A stretch of 64,000 bases of DNA from Anthoceros angustus. Taxonomy: Eukaryota > Streptophyta > Anthocerotopsida > Anthocerotales > Anthocerotaceae. Positions 1 through 10,778 of this stretch are shown piece by piece (within the stretch, counting starts at the first letter, position 1; each line of letters begins with the position of its first letter). Position numbers and translations under genes: made by a program. The notes beneath the pieces were generated by a model. The model was not told the origin of the DNA, searched no databases, and saw only the letters and a list, made by a program, of their open reading frames with translations. The DNA lies in assembly GCA_010909165.1 (NCBI GenBank), contig MU008159.1, positions 806,001-870,000 on the forward strand, given 5' to 3'.

Positions 1-1118
1 ATAGCAACATTATGGTTCCTAACAAGCTATGTGCACGAAGCTATTTTGCTGATTGCTTAAGACATCAAGAGCTACCTTACGTAGACTTCGAGAAATTCTC
101 GTCAAATGCATCCCAGTTGCTGGTTTCAGTCAAAGATGACAAATTTATAATGTGAACAGGCACACTAGGAGGGAGTTCATCCACTGGAGACCCGTTTTTT
201 AGGCTATCTGCAATATGTGACAATTTTTTGCCATCAAATTTCCTTCTGCCGGTTGATCTTGCAAATATGAGAGGCTGATCTGGTGTTGGCGTTGGACGTG
301 CGCGGCTTCTCTCCTTCACAGAGCAGGCGCGCGCTCTCCTTCCATGTCCATGGCAAGAGGACACCCTTTTTCTTTGGCAGAGGACCGGCGCACGGTGGCA
401 ATCTTCCTTGCCTGTTTGTGGGCGTCTGCAGCATTGGGCCGGCCTCGGACACATGCCACAGCACGCCACCGCATTCCAACGCCGCGCAGATTCATGACCG
501 CCGCGCAGCGCGACTTTGAGCTTTCCCTTGTGACTTATTTGCTGAGCTATGGCTGCAAGGCGCGCCCATCCTTCTCCTTTTCCGGTATGCGTATGCACAA
601 GGGCGCCCGACGACGGACTCTAAATGCTGCAGCGAGGGCACCAGGCACTTGTGTGGTGCGAGCGTGGCGCTACCAAGGGCGTGACCTCCGCATCGCCTCC
701 CTTGAACCTGCGGTGCAGCGCGCGTGGGCAAACCGCCCACGCGCGTCGCGCATTTGTGTCCAGGAAGAGTGAGGGGATGCGGTGGCGACGGCCAGTTTCC
801 AGCAGATTGCACTGATTCTAACAAAGATGCTCCTATCGCCATCGCCAGATACCTGCAAGCAAGCACCCACCACAAGTTTGATGATGACAGCAAGACGACA
901 ACTAACCATCAAAACCCATTTTTGGTTTTGAGAATAAAGTCCTATTTTCTAGTTTCATTTTTATTTTCATATTTTATGGCTATTTTCTAATTACAATAAA
1001 TGCCCATTTATCAACAACATAAGTTTGGATTTTCCTTTAGCTCTTTAGCTTGCTAGTTTAGGAAATCCTTAAACCTACTTAGCTTATTTTCCTAGCTTAA
1101 TCTCACCCTCATCTCATA
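1..1118. other. No recognised gene; GC-rich patch 280-800
   Basis: A GC-rich, CpG-containing patch at about 280-800 keeps several overlapping frames open on both strands. None shows a recognisable domain or a consistent splice structure. The longest minus-strand frame (77-598) changes composition halfway, from arginine-rich to an ordinary mix, which suggests a chance frame or a fragment. The part after 880 is AT-rich. Confidence 0.5.
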
Positions 1119-1129
1119 GTGAATGGGAG

Positions 1130-1366
1130 TGATAAAATATATACCTCTCTAGGGCACTATTCGCCAAGGCACCTTTAAATCCCTAGAATTAATGATTTAT
1201 TAATTCTTAGGGCTGGAAGTAGTTTCTTAGGAAGTTACTTAAGTAGTTAGTTGTTATATCGGTTATATCGGTTGCAACAACCTTTAACCATTTGTACTAT
1301 ATAAATACTTATTCTAGGCAACATAATCAATGCTAAGAATCCTTTGGGCAAGCATGATTCTCATCA
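1130..1366 (+). mobile_element. Copia-type LTR, 237 bp, plus orientation
   Basis: The sequence begins TGATAA and ends with TCATCA, a near-perfect terminal inverted repeat of the TG...CA kind. It is about 90% identical to the reverse complement of 6835-7071 and has exactly the same length. Just upstream, at 1119-1129, lies a purine-rich GTGAATGGGAG, as expected for a polypurine tract before a 3' LTR. No primer binding site follows, so this is read as the 3' LTR of a truncated element. No target-site duplication is visible. Confidence 0.85.
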
Positions 1367-2930
1367 GAAACCCGTTGGCAAGGCAGCCCTCAAGGACTTC
1401 GGAGAGATGAATGAGACATTCGTCAAGGTGTCTGCCGGAAGCAATGCCTCTCTTCTTCACAGACTGTCCCTGCCAAACTTTTGTCTGCTTCCAACTTGGA
1501 ACACAAAAGCAATCCCATCAGTTCACGCAATCCTATTTGTCTCATCGGATTCTTCAAGGCATCATGCTATATTAGAAGGTGCATAACTGGTCTAAGCGCT
1601 CTATTCAAGACCCCACCGAAAATAACTTTCCTTTGGAGATCAGTAGGCCCTTCCATGAAAGCAAGCATGGATGTTTTTGTGACAGCAGGTGAGACTTTGC
1701 TCTATACAAAATATCTTCAAAGACACTACAGATCAGAGTGCTCTTGCAAATGTCAACAGTGACTATCGCAAAGCTTAAGTTAAAGCTTAATTTGATCTCA
1801 CATTCTCTAGCAATGATTGAGCAATAATTTACACAATGAAAAGATTTGTAAAAACCATATTGGTTAGATATCACAAGGAGCAAGTACTTACCTTGGAGCT
1901 TAACCAAAATCAAGATGATTTGATTATTAAATTGCTGGACAATGCATAGATTCCTGAGTATTGGAGAGGACAAAGCAACCTCACCTTTTCATCTTGGTTT
2001 ATTTATCTCAATAAATTGTACCAGTTTGCTCCAACGTGCAAATGGGTGCATGCACGCTTAGGTAGATCACATTTTATTACAAAAGCAAAAGTGGACTAGA
2101 TGCAACATGTGCCCGATAGCTTTAATTATAAAATAATGACATAATTGCTAGTAATTACCTTTTATAAATTACTAAGCACAATTTGAAGTTAGGAAAAAAT
2201 TTGAGTCAATTAAACCAATTTTCGAACATTGAGAAATATTTAAAAGATAACGTGGACATAATAAGTGTTCGTTTTTCGTTGCGTTCTTCCCCATTTAAAG
2301 TGGTCTTCCAACATGCCGAACAACATTTGGAGAATGTAGGATCACAACAGTACCCTGGAATATGCCATTGGAAGCATGGACACATTCACGCTTTGACATA
2401 CTAAAACATTTGCAGCACTCTTGCATAGAGTGAGAAGCTTTGATGCACTTGGGAATTTGGAGTCTCGCGCGCAACGAGTCGACGTTTTCACAAAGTCTTC
2501 GGAAATGGAGGCGACGCTGTGAGAGGGTGCACTTCCTTCGAAGGCTATGAGGACATCTAGCGAGAAGAGTAGAGGCGTTGCAGACAAAGAGATTGCTGGT
2601 GGCACCTGGATTTCGATCGGATCTGGTCTATGGTGTACCAAAGAGTAGCAGATATAATTCTTTCCGGATTATTTCTAGATACTCAATAATTTTTTAAGAG
2701 TTGTAAGATTTATTAGGATTACTTTTGATGAATTTTAAAATACATTTATATTGTACAATAGGTATATAAAATGCATACCTTTGTCAATAACAACTTGTTT
2801 GCATATCTCCATCAATAACAAGTTGAAAGTTTTTTCTTGCTCAGTTTGATCTCTAGTTTTTCTTGTCTCTGCTTATTGTTTTAGAATATTGATGTAAAAA
2901 GTAAAGCCAAAGTCCAAACATGTGTATCGT
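1367..2930. other. No recognised gene
   Basis: Mostly AT-rich sequence. A minus-strand frame at 2342-2641 (99 codons) has a protein-like composition, but no domain was recognised and no splice partners were found. Confidence 0.4.
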
Positions 2931-3270
2931 ACCCCGAGGGGTGGTTCAACAGGATAATGCCGAAATAATTTTTTTTTGAAAAAATAAGGTTCAACATAAA
3001 TATTTATATTTTTCAAAATTTCAACATTTAAAAAAAATAATTTTATCAAATTTCAATATTTATTAAAATAAATGGGTATATATGTAAAACTAATGAATAT
3101 GTATAGACCTCCCCTAAACAGGTCCTAATTTTCCACACAAACCCTAATTTCCTTGTTTTCGGTATCATAAACTCATAAATTTTTACCTATTCAACATTTT
3201 AAGTAAATAATTTCTGGATTTTCAAATTTTACTAATTTTAATTAATTAACGCCGAATCACCCCTTGGGGT
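2931..3270. repeat. Dispersed TIR repeat, copy 1
   Basis: The left edge ACCCCGAGGGGTGGTTC is mirrored at the right edge, where the reverse complement of 3254-3270 reads ACCCCAAGGGGTGATTC. This gives a 17-bp terminal inverted repeat with two mismatches around an AT-rich core without coding capacity. The right half recurs at about 37141-37322 and the left half recurs inverted at about 56915-57065. The structure is that of a non-autonomous DNA transposon (MITE-like). Target-site duplications are not clear. Confidence 0.6.
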
Positions 3271-3813
3271 TCAGTAATATCCCAAACAAGTTGTTGTTTT
3301 GTTGTTCGAGCCAACTCGTGTCTACTTTTTACATCAATATTCCAAACAGGTTTTCATGTCTGCTAGCAGGTGGAAGATTGCAACTTGTGAGTTTCCAACT
3401 GCAACATTGTATGTTGGATCTATTGGTGTTGTCGGGAATTGTGGTCGCATGAAATGTGATGCTTCCTAAATTGATGCAAGATCAATTGTTGCTTGCAGAG
3501 GGCGCGTATTGGATTGGTGAAAGATGAGATTAACTTTTTTCTGATAGAAATAGCCTGTAGCTGGTCTTTGAGATTGTTACAGTTTCGCCATGGCAACTGG
3601 ATCTGCATCTCTTTCATTCGCTATTTTTCTTTGTTACGTTCTTTCCAAAGAGTCCAAACTCAGATTAGCGACCGGATGGGAAGGCATAACTTTGTAAAAA
3701 AGCTGGGTCGAAGTTGTGATTGCTGCATTTCAGTCATCATGTGTAAGCTATTTCTTTGACCTAGATACTATAGTCCTACCGAAATGACGTTTCAGTCGTG
3801 TTTCTTTTAGAAG
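3271..3813. other. No recognised gene
   Basis: Unique-looking sequence between the TIR repeat and the copia pol remnant. Nothing identified with support. Confidence 0.4.
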
Positions 3814-5238
3814 TTGCCCTTAGATGCGTTATCGTGTCTCGCCATATTCGCTGTCCCTAATTTGTTCCCACTAATTACCGTGAGTCGACGGCTTCAACTA
3901 CACGGCTTCGACAACGATGAAACATTCAGCCCGGTACTTCAAATTACCTCCTTAGGAACTCTTACGGCATTAGCTTCTCACCATGACTATGAACTAATAC
4001 AGTTAGATATAAAAACTGCTTTCCTATATGGCAACCCCGACCATGATATTTGTATGGAAATACCTGAGGGTATACATTTTAAAAATAAGGTAAAATATCA
4101 TGCATGTAAATTATCAAAGACATTGTATGGACTCAAACAAAGTGCCATGAAATGGAACTCTAAACTAGATACTAATCTTAAGGCCCTAGGTTTTACAAGG
4201 TTAGATTCGGATAGCAACATCTATATTAGAAGATCGGACAATGATTTCATTGTGTTAGGAGTGTATGTAGATGATATTGTACTAATGTCTAATTCTAAGG
4301 ACATATTAGAAGACACCATGTTAATGCTTTCAAAAAGGTTTGCTATGACCACGTGCAGGGACCTTTCTTATTGTCTGGGCATTCAAGTCCTTAGACATAG
4401 AAATGCTAGAAGCCTATTTATCCACCAATCAAAATATATTCAGGAGATTTTAACTAAGTATAAAATGTTAGAGGCCAAACCTATATCTACTCCAATGGAA
4501 GTTAACCTAAAACTTAGCACATATGATGAGCAACAAGATCCATACTCCAACGCCGATGAGCTTCCCTACTCCTCAGCCATAGTGAGCCTTATGTATCTTA
4601 TGGTCTGCACAACACCTGACTTGGCATTCTCAGTGGGGAGCTTTATCACAATTTCTAGCTAATCCCACACTCCTAGGACCATTGGAAGGCTGTTAAACGT
4701 GACTGTGTTTAGATACCTCAGGGTCACCTCAGATATGAGACTCCTATGTCAAACACACATCAAGCAAGATGAGCCCCTCTAGCTCATAGGTTTCAGCGAC
4801 GTAGATTAGGCTGGAAACCCTAATGATAGGACAAGCACTAGCAGCTAGAGGCAACAAGTTGTAGTCCTTAGCTCGACAAAAGCAGAATATTGTTCTTGAA
4901 CTCATGCAGGGAAGGAAGATAAATAGCAGCTGCTAGAACTATCGGAGCTAGGGGAACAACAACAGATACCTAGGCCTCTTTACTGCGACAATCAGGCAAC
5001 CATCTCACTCACTTATAACCCAAAGTTCCATGCGCGTACTAAACATGTGGAAGTTCAATTCCATTTTATTAGACAGATAGTCGAGGATGGGAAATTTGAC
5101 GTCCTCTACTTCCCGAAGAAACAAATGGTTGCTGACGTGCTCACCAAGGCTCTTACTACAGCCCAATATCAACCACACTCAGCAACAGTGGGATTAAGAA
5201 GAATATCAGAAGTTAATAATCAAGATCAAAATACTTAA
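3814..5238 (+). pseudogene. Ty1-copia pol remnant (RT and RNase H)
   Basis: The frame 3814-4662 carries copia reverse transcriptase hallmarks in order: FSPV, LDIKTAFL, KLSKTLYGLKQS, the catalytic YVDD (in VYVDDIVLM), then YCLGIQ and the SLMYLM region. After a stop near 4662, RNase H signatures continue with further stops and shifts. Around 4860-4900 the reading resembles SSTKAEY, and 5047-5238 contains the copia C-terminal KHVEV.FHFIR and VADVLTKAL. Gag, protease and integrase are missing upstream. In-frame stops make it non-autonomous. A purine-rich tract and a TGTTAG LTR start follow at 5253-5290, so this element ended normally on the right before being cut. Confidence 0.9.
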
Positions 5239-5252
5239 ACTAATGTCCGCTT

Positions 5253-5293
5253 ACCAAGTGGGAGTGTTAGAATAAAAGTAAGCTAGGGCACAA
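5253..5293 (+). mobile_element. Polypurine tract and truncated 3' LTR start
   Basis: Downstream of the pol remnant, AAGTGGGAG is followed at about 5264 by TGTTAGAATAAAAG. This is the usual copia arrangement of polypurine tract and 3' LTR start. The LTR breaks off within about 30 bp, where minus-strand gag sequence of another element begins. Its start differs from the TGATAA LTRs at 1130 and 6835, so it belongs to a different family. Confidence 0.6.
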
Positions 5294-5294
5294 G

Positions 5295-6043
5295 TTAGGG
5301 CACACGGCCTCTTCCTCTACCTCTGCCAGTGAACATCGCCTGCTGTCTGCTGGATTGGTAATCTTGTCGACAATTTGACTCCTCCCGGATCAATGCTCCA
5401 ATTAACTCAGTAAGACTGATGTCCAGATCTTCATCTGAGTCGTGTATCCCCTTTGCGAGCATTTCTGAAAACAGCATTGTGAGTTTGTTACAAATGATCT
5501 GTAGGAGGGTGATAAGGATAATAATAGACCAACAAAATAGGTTAACTCCAGGAGTTTATTGTTAGATGCAGCTTCTAGTTGTGATCGTGCCAAACGAAAT
5601 ATCAAACTCATAACATCTTTGGAAGAGAACAGTTGGGTGAGATGGTCCCACATTTGTTTAGATGATCCTGCTTCACTAATGTGCCTCACCATTTATTGTG
5701 AAAGGCCACTTATGAAGATATCTTGAGCTTTCTTGTCCTTAACGTCTCAGGTACATTTACTCTCCGATGCCCAAGAAGGGCACTCGTGGCTTCCACTAAC
5801 GATGTCCCAAAGCTCTCAATTGCACAAGACTCCTCTCATTCGTAGGCGCCAGATGTCGTAATCCTTGCCGTTGAATCTGTCCTTCTCCTTGAAGTTGTCT
5901 CCATAATTATGAATAATTGTTGACTTCATATAAGATGAGTCTCTATCATTATCTTTATCCTTGGACTTTTCCTTATTGAAATCGTCAACAGATTGTTCTT
6001 CATCATCGTCCAGCCGAGACATTGCAGGATGTTTAGAGAGCAC
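5295..6043 (-). pseudogene. Ty1-copia gag remnant
   Basis: Minus-strand frames at 5816-6043, 5402-5692 and 5295-5477 read as consecutive pieces of a copia gag (UBN2-type) protein. The first has FNGKDYDIWRLRM, the usual 'L.g.NY..W...m' start. The second has MWDHLTQLFSSKD and a LSPSYRSFV-like segment. The third ends in a GRGRGRGR basic tail, as found before the zinc knuckle. Frameshifts separate them. The LTR at 6835-7071 and the primer binding site at 6821-6834 lie upstream in the right order, so this is the 5' part of a minus-strand element. Its pol is missing. Confidence 0.75.
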
Positions 6044-6820
6044 GAATATGTCGTGCTGGTGTCGACTTAGGAAAGCTCATGTATGCAGAATTATCTGCAT
6101 CCTCATCAGAATCAGCATCTGCATATTCAGGAACTAGTGGATGCAAAGGACTGTTGTTAAATGGAATAGATACTTGCAATTCAATTGATCAACGCGACTG
6201 CTAAGATCATAGATTTCGCTTATCAGTAAGCCTAATCTATCTTGAGCAAATTCGTAAAGTTCCTTTATATCTGACTAAATTGAGGCGACACTTGGCTGCA
6301 AAGTGTTAGAGTAGGAGTAGAAGGACGTGCACTGATGTTAGGAATACCTTGCAATGCTAACTCAATAGCCTTAACTTGTATTGGAGATAATGAGGTAAGC
6401 AATCTACTTCTAGCTACTTTGATTTTATGTCCTTGATTGTCAGACTTCATCAAAATTGAACCAATGAAATTACAAACTTGTTTTGAAAGTTCTTCAATTT
6501 CGTCAATTCAAGTATTTGCCTTTTTCAAACACAAAATGTCGTGTGTCTTATAAAATTTCTCCTGCTTTGCTGCTTTGCAGCCTTGGATGCTCTCCAATTC
6601 TTATGCTTACCAGGATTTAAGAGATCCATGGCAAATTGGAGAGAATTGGATGCACAAATTGTGCATCATATAAAAACAATGTTGAACATGATGCAACTGC
6701 TGCAAAAGATCAAATCTCCTCGATGCCTATCTAAAAATTAGAGAATTTAAACTAGAATAGGTATTAGAAGATTGATAGCTTCGTAGCCAGCAAGTAGCAC
6801 GCTCAAAAATCAAGAGCTAG
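6044..6820 (-). other. Copia 5' leader / interval without gene
   Basis: This is the interval between the copia primer binding site and the first clear gag residues on the minus strand. Short frames only. It may contain leader and decayed N-terminal gag. Confidence 0.4.
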
Positions 6821-6834
6821 GTGCTCTGATACCA
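6821..6834 (-). promoter_or_regulatory. Primer binding site (initiator tRNA-Met)
   Basis: On the minus strand, TGGTATCAGAGCAC follows directly after the LTR end TTATCA. This is the standard copia primer binding site complementary to initiator tRNA-Met. It fixes the element orientation (5' to 3' on the minus strand). Confidence 0.9.
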
Positions 6835-7071
6835 TGATAAGAATCATGCTTGCTCAAAGGATTCTTAGCATTGATTATATTGCCTAGAACAAGTGTTTAA
6901 ATAGTACAAACGGTTAGAGGTTATTGCAAATGATATAACCGATATAACAACTAACTACTTAAGTAACTTCCTAAGAAACTACTTCTAGTCTTAAGAATTA
7001 ATTATTCATTAATTCTAGGGATTTAAAGGTGTCCTAGCGAATAGTGCCATAAATAGGTATATATATTATCA
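6835..7071 (-). mobile_element. Copia-type 5' LTR, 237 bp, minus orientation
   Basis: Bounded by TGATAA and TTATCA on either strand. It is the inverted counterpart of 1130-1366, equal in length, with scattered substitutions. The adjacent primer binding site marks it as a 5' LTR. The matching 3' LTR is not found downstream on the minus strand; the only other copy lies inverted 5.5 kb away. Confidence 0.88.
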
Positions 7072-7625
7072 TTTCAAGGTTTGCGCCCCTTCCACGTACA
7101 TGTTCTCCTACTGTAATCAACTGCTGGTACTTGTTTGGAATTTAAAGAAGAGCGGGCCTTTGCGCAGGGTTGCAGCTATGTTGCCGCAGGCTCAATGTTG
7201 GGAATGGAGGTGGATCAGGATGTCAGTGATGACGTCCTCGAGCTTGTTTCCTGGTGATAGCTATTTATTTCCTTTTTTGTCCTTGATCGCCGACTAATGT
7301 CCTTACTACAGGAGTTGTAGGGACGGGTGGCAGAGACGAAAAAGTGGTCATTCAAGATTTGGTTAGAGCAGGGGTAAGGCGTCGGTGCTTGCAGATGGCC
7401 TTGCGGGCACACGGCTCCAGTAAGGGAGTATATGAGATTCAGTTGCTGGAACCTTTCCCTAGTTACAAGCTGAACCACATGTCGTCCAATGTTAGTTCTG
7501 ATGCGGATGCGACTGTGAGGGCCACTCTGCTTGTTGCGGTCAAAACCATGGTTGCTGATGATAATTGGATCTGCGTTGGTTGTTGTGGGGATCCTGAGGT
7601 TGCTAAACGGACCGAAGAGCGGTGA
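7072..7625 (+). other. Possible gene fragment, unknown
   Basis: A plus-strand frame at about 7170-7252 and another at 7344-7625 have protein-like composition. An intron-like GT...CTACAG stretch (about 7253-7312) lies between them. The second ends in a short basic tail (KRTEER). No domain was recognised and no convincing start codon was found. It may be an exon remnant beside the LTR. Confidence 0.2.
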
Positions 7626-10084
7626 AGATGTTGCTAGTGTCTAGCCCCTGCCTAATGGTGAAATTCAACAACTTGGAAGAGTTTCACTAGCTTCATTTTG
7701 AACGAGATTTATTCATTGAATCCAATGAGCACATATATGGCTCCCACAGCACTGAAGGAGATTCGGCTCCAAATGTTCCCGAGAATTAGAGAGTTAGCAA
7801 GCCAAAGAGTGAAAAAGCTCGTGGATTGGGATTGAGAGATGGCTAAGGCGAGTAATCTGTCATGGGGTGCAGCTTTTTTGTTGAGAAAACTCAGAAGCTG
7901 ATCCAAAACACACCCACACTAGGGCTGTCCAAGCATGATGCCATCATTCTTTTGAAGGCATTGCTGACGACTTCGGACTTGATCAAGACCTCCCCAATTG
8001 GGCTGAACCCTTTTAGATTGACATTGACAGACGAGGCAAGTAGGGTGCTTGATCGATATTAGTGGGTTATTGATACCTGCCACCGTTTTACAAGTGCAAG
8101 ACCGGGTGGATGCGGATTTGCTAGTCAATCCGGTGCAGTGGATGGCAATGCAACTGTAGCTTTGAGTCCACATTATTAAACAGTTCTCGAACAATTTTCA
8201 GGTGGTGCTACCAAACCATGCGGCCGGTTTGAACTTTTAAGTTTTAGCCATAGGATAAGTTAACCTTTCTACATATCCCAAGGGGATTTCCCCTACCTGT
8301 TCTGTTTTTTATTATATATAAATCAATATGGATTCTACTAAAAAAGCAAAGACATATGTGGTAAATTATCGAATCTTTCATGCCACATTTTTCATATGCT
8401 TTAAATTTGTTACCTTTTCACCCCATGTGCGTTGGTTTGCACAACTACTAGATGGACACTGGTTTGATCAGCATTCACAACCAAGCTTGGCATAATGTTA
8501 TAGAGCTCTTTCTTAAATATGAGAGCCTTCATCATTCTTTGAGCAAATGTTTTTTGTAATATAGTGAACGATATTTATTGCTTTACAACTTGAATTTCCT
8601 CTACTTGTTGCTTTCTTCCCGGAGGGTTTCCGCCGGCTCTGCTATTACGCATGTACGGAACAACGTGGGAGATGCAGCTTCTTCGACACCGATTGTAAGT
8701 AGGCCTTTTCACATCCCTAACCACGAGGTTCTTCGGGCGGTTGGTAGTTTTGAAATGCGTGATCGTGGGGGCTAGTCCCCCTGGCATGGTGCCCTTCGTT
8801 GGTTTTTTCCCCCTTTGTTTTTGGGGTGGATGGATTTTTCCCATGTTTTTTATAATAAAGTCTTCTTTTCATTAGAAAAAATTCCTCTACGATATCATCT
8901 TTGCCTACATCAGGCCTCTAAGAAAGATTTTGTAGATGTGTAAGAGACCTTGCTTATACTGTATCTCTTTCATTGTCAACCTAATATTTTCTTTGAGCTC
9001 CCCTACTTGTGTGAATCAAGTCATTTAAGAAGCATCTATTTGATATTTATCTGTCGAGTTGCTTCTGGACCTAGCTTAAATAAGTCAATGCTAAATTTAC
9101 GTTTTCACTATTCTTATTTGCACAAAGTTCTTTAGGTCAATGAAACGAGGAGCTCCACCCAACCTTAAAAGCCGTAGGTATTAACTGGATAGATAAAAGA
9201 AAACATAAAACCCACTCATGATTTTCTTCTTTCTATTTATGGTTTGTGAGGTACTACAAAATTACAAAGGGAGGTAGATATATTATACTACATATTTAAT
9301 ATATTATCAAAAATATAAATTAAACTAATCAAATTAATTTTTTTCCAAACAAAAATTATTCGACATGAGGGTGTTTAAAATTGGTGGCCCCATCGATACA
9401 CTACGATATACATATATATCATCCTTCCTTGAGAAATGCCAGAAGTTCAGTGGAACTCCATAGCTAAGTGAGCTGTCAAATCACTATTGAGATTAGATAT
9501 CGGCCATCCCCAATGACTCTTGGCTCTTGAAGGCCTGCCTGTTGTGAAGTCTTTTGAGGTTGCCTTATGTACGATCTCTGTTGCGAAGCCTTATATACGA
9601 TCTCAGTTTCTCGATTGCAAAAAGCGTCGTTGTTGTAAGGGCCTTTACGGACTTTCTGACATATAATCTCTACCTGCAATGGGCCGCTGTTGTAAAGCTC
9701 TTAGGGGCTACCTTACATATGATATCTGCCCGCAATGGGCCACTAAGGGGCCTCTTAATTGGTTATCTCCGCCATTGGATAGCCCTTGGCACTCCTATAA
9801 ATATATAATTTATTTTATAAAATTAGATCATTGATAGATGAGTGTTTATACTTACTTACTCATATTTATTTCAAAACTGGTGGTCCCACGTTTATGAATT
9901 CGCTCCGAGGGAGTGCGGCGTGCGATAAAGGGATGACATCGGGCAAACAAGCCTCAAGGGCGAAAAGCTTTTGAGCAAGCAACCTCCTCGCTTGGGCACA
10001 TGCCCATCTTTCAAATCTGGCGCCCTATTTTAGGGTCAAAAACAAAAGTAAAAACGGATAAACTGCGAGGAACGGAATAGCTTG
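7626..10084. other. No recognised gene
   Basis: The interval contains short frames only. At 9540-9750 there are loosely repeated phrases (TACGATCTC, CAATGGGCC), suggesting a degenerate tandem repeat. The stretch near 8760-8870 ends in ATAATAAAGTC and may be an old 3' end of a transcript, but nothing firm can be said. Confidence 0.35.
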
Positions 10085-10155
10085 TAAAGAACTCTGGTCT
10101 CCTCTCCTCTCCTCCCCTCCCCCTCGGGCCTCGGGAGAAGAAGAAGAAGAAGATA
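10085..10155. repeat. Polypyrimidine tract and GAA microsatellite
   Basis: A CTCCTCTCC-type pyrimidine run (about 10097-10125) is followed by (GAA)n at about 10138-10152. Simple sequence, 0.6 kb upstream of the SAAL1-like gene. Confidence 0.8.
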
Positions 10156-10778
10156 TTATTTAAGTCCACTAAGGACGGATTTTTGTCATGGGACTTAGTA
10201 CTTAACAACTTGTACCATGGTAAGTTTAAGCTACTTGCACCAAGGCATCCACTCCCTTTAGGCACCCTATCTAAGTACTGATCTAAGCGCATGATGCTTA
10301 ATCACGACGTTCTTATAAATGTGTGTCGATATGGCATGTGCAAACTGGAATACCTACAACATACACACCTAGTTTCGGCACGTGATTGGGTGGACATATT
10401 TATGTCGGATACGATTTGTCGCCTGTGCAATGTAGGTATGTATACGGTTAGATATTTGCCCGCGGATACGCTACACAGCCCGATTAGCGGCCGGCCGAGC
10501 GATGAGAGTGATGCGACGGCTGAGATGCCGCCGCGTCCAACACGCGTTTCAAAATAGGGTAGACAACGTGCAGGAGGCAGAAAGGCAGGAAGGATGGGAT
10601 GAAACATTGGAACTCGGGCAGCAATTCTAGATGTTTGGGAGATCGAGATCGTGACCGTGACCGCCACCTTCGTGTGTGCGGGGCTGCGTCGTGCTCAGGT
10701 CTTTCTGGAGCCCCGAGCCCAGCAGGGAAGGTGTCGAATTACACCAGGCCTGTAGATGGGTGCTCGACTTGCGCAGCC

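Noticed and set aside
77-598. 173-codon minus-strand frame at the window start
   Set aside because: It lies over a GC-rich patch where several frames are open, shows no domain, and its composition changes abruptly.
3684-3712. Similarity to a lambda/Gateway attB2 site (AACTTTGTA, then AAAAAGCTGGGTCG)
   Set aside because: The core lacks three bases of the recombination overlap, and no other vector sequence surrounds it. Treated as a chance resemblance, though a vector screen would settle it.
10302-10667. Minus-strand 121-codon frame before the SAAL1-like gene
   Set aside because: No domain, no splice partners; it overlaps the probable promoter and 5' leader of the SAAL1-like gene.
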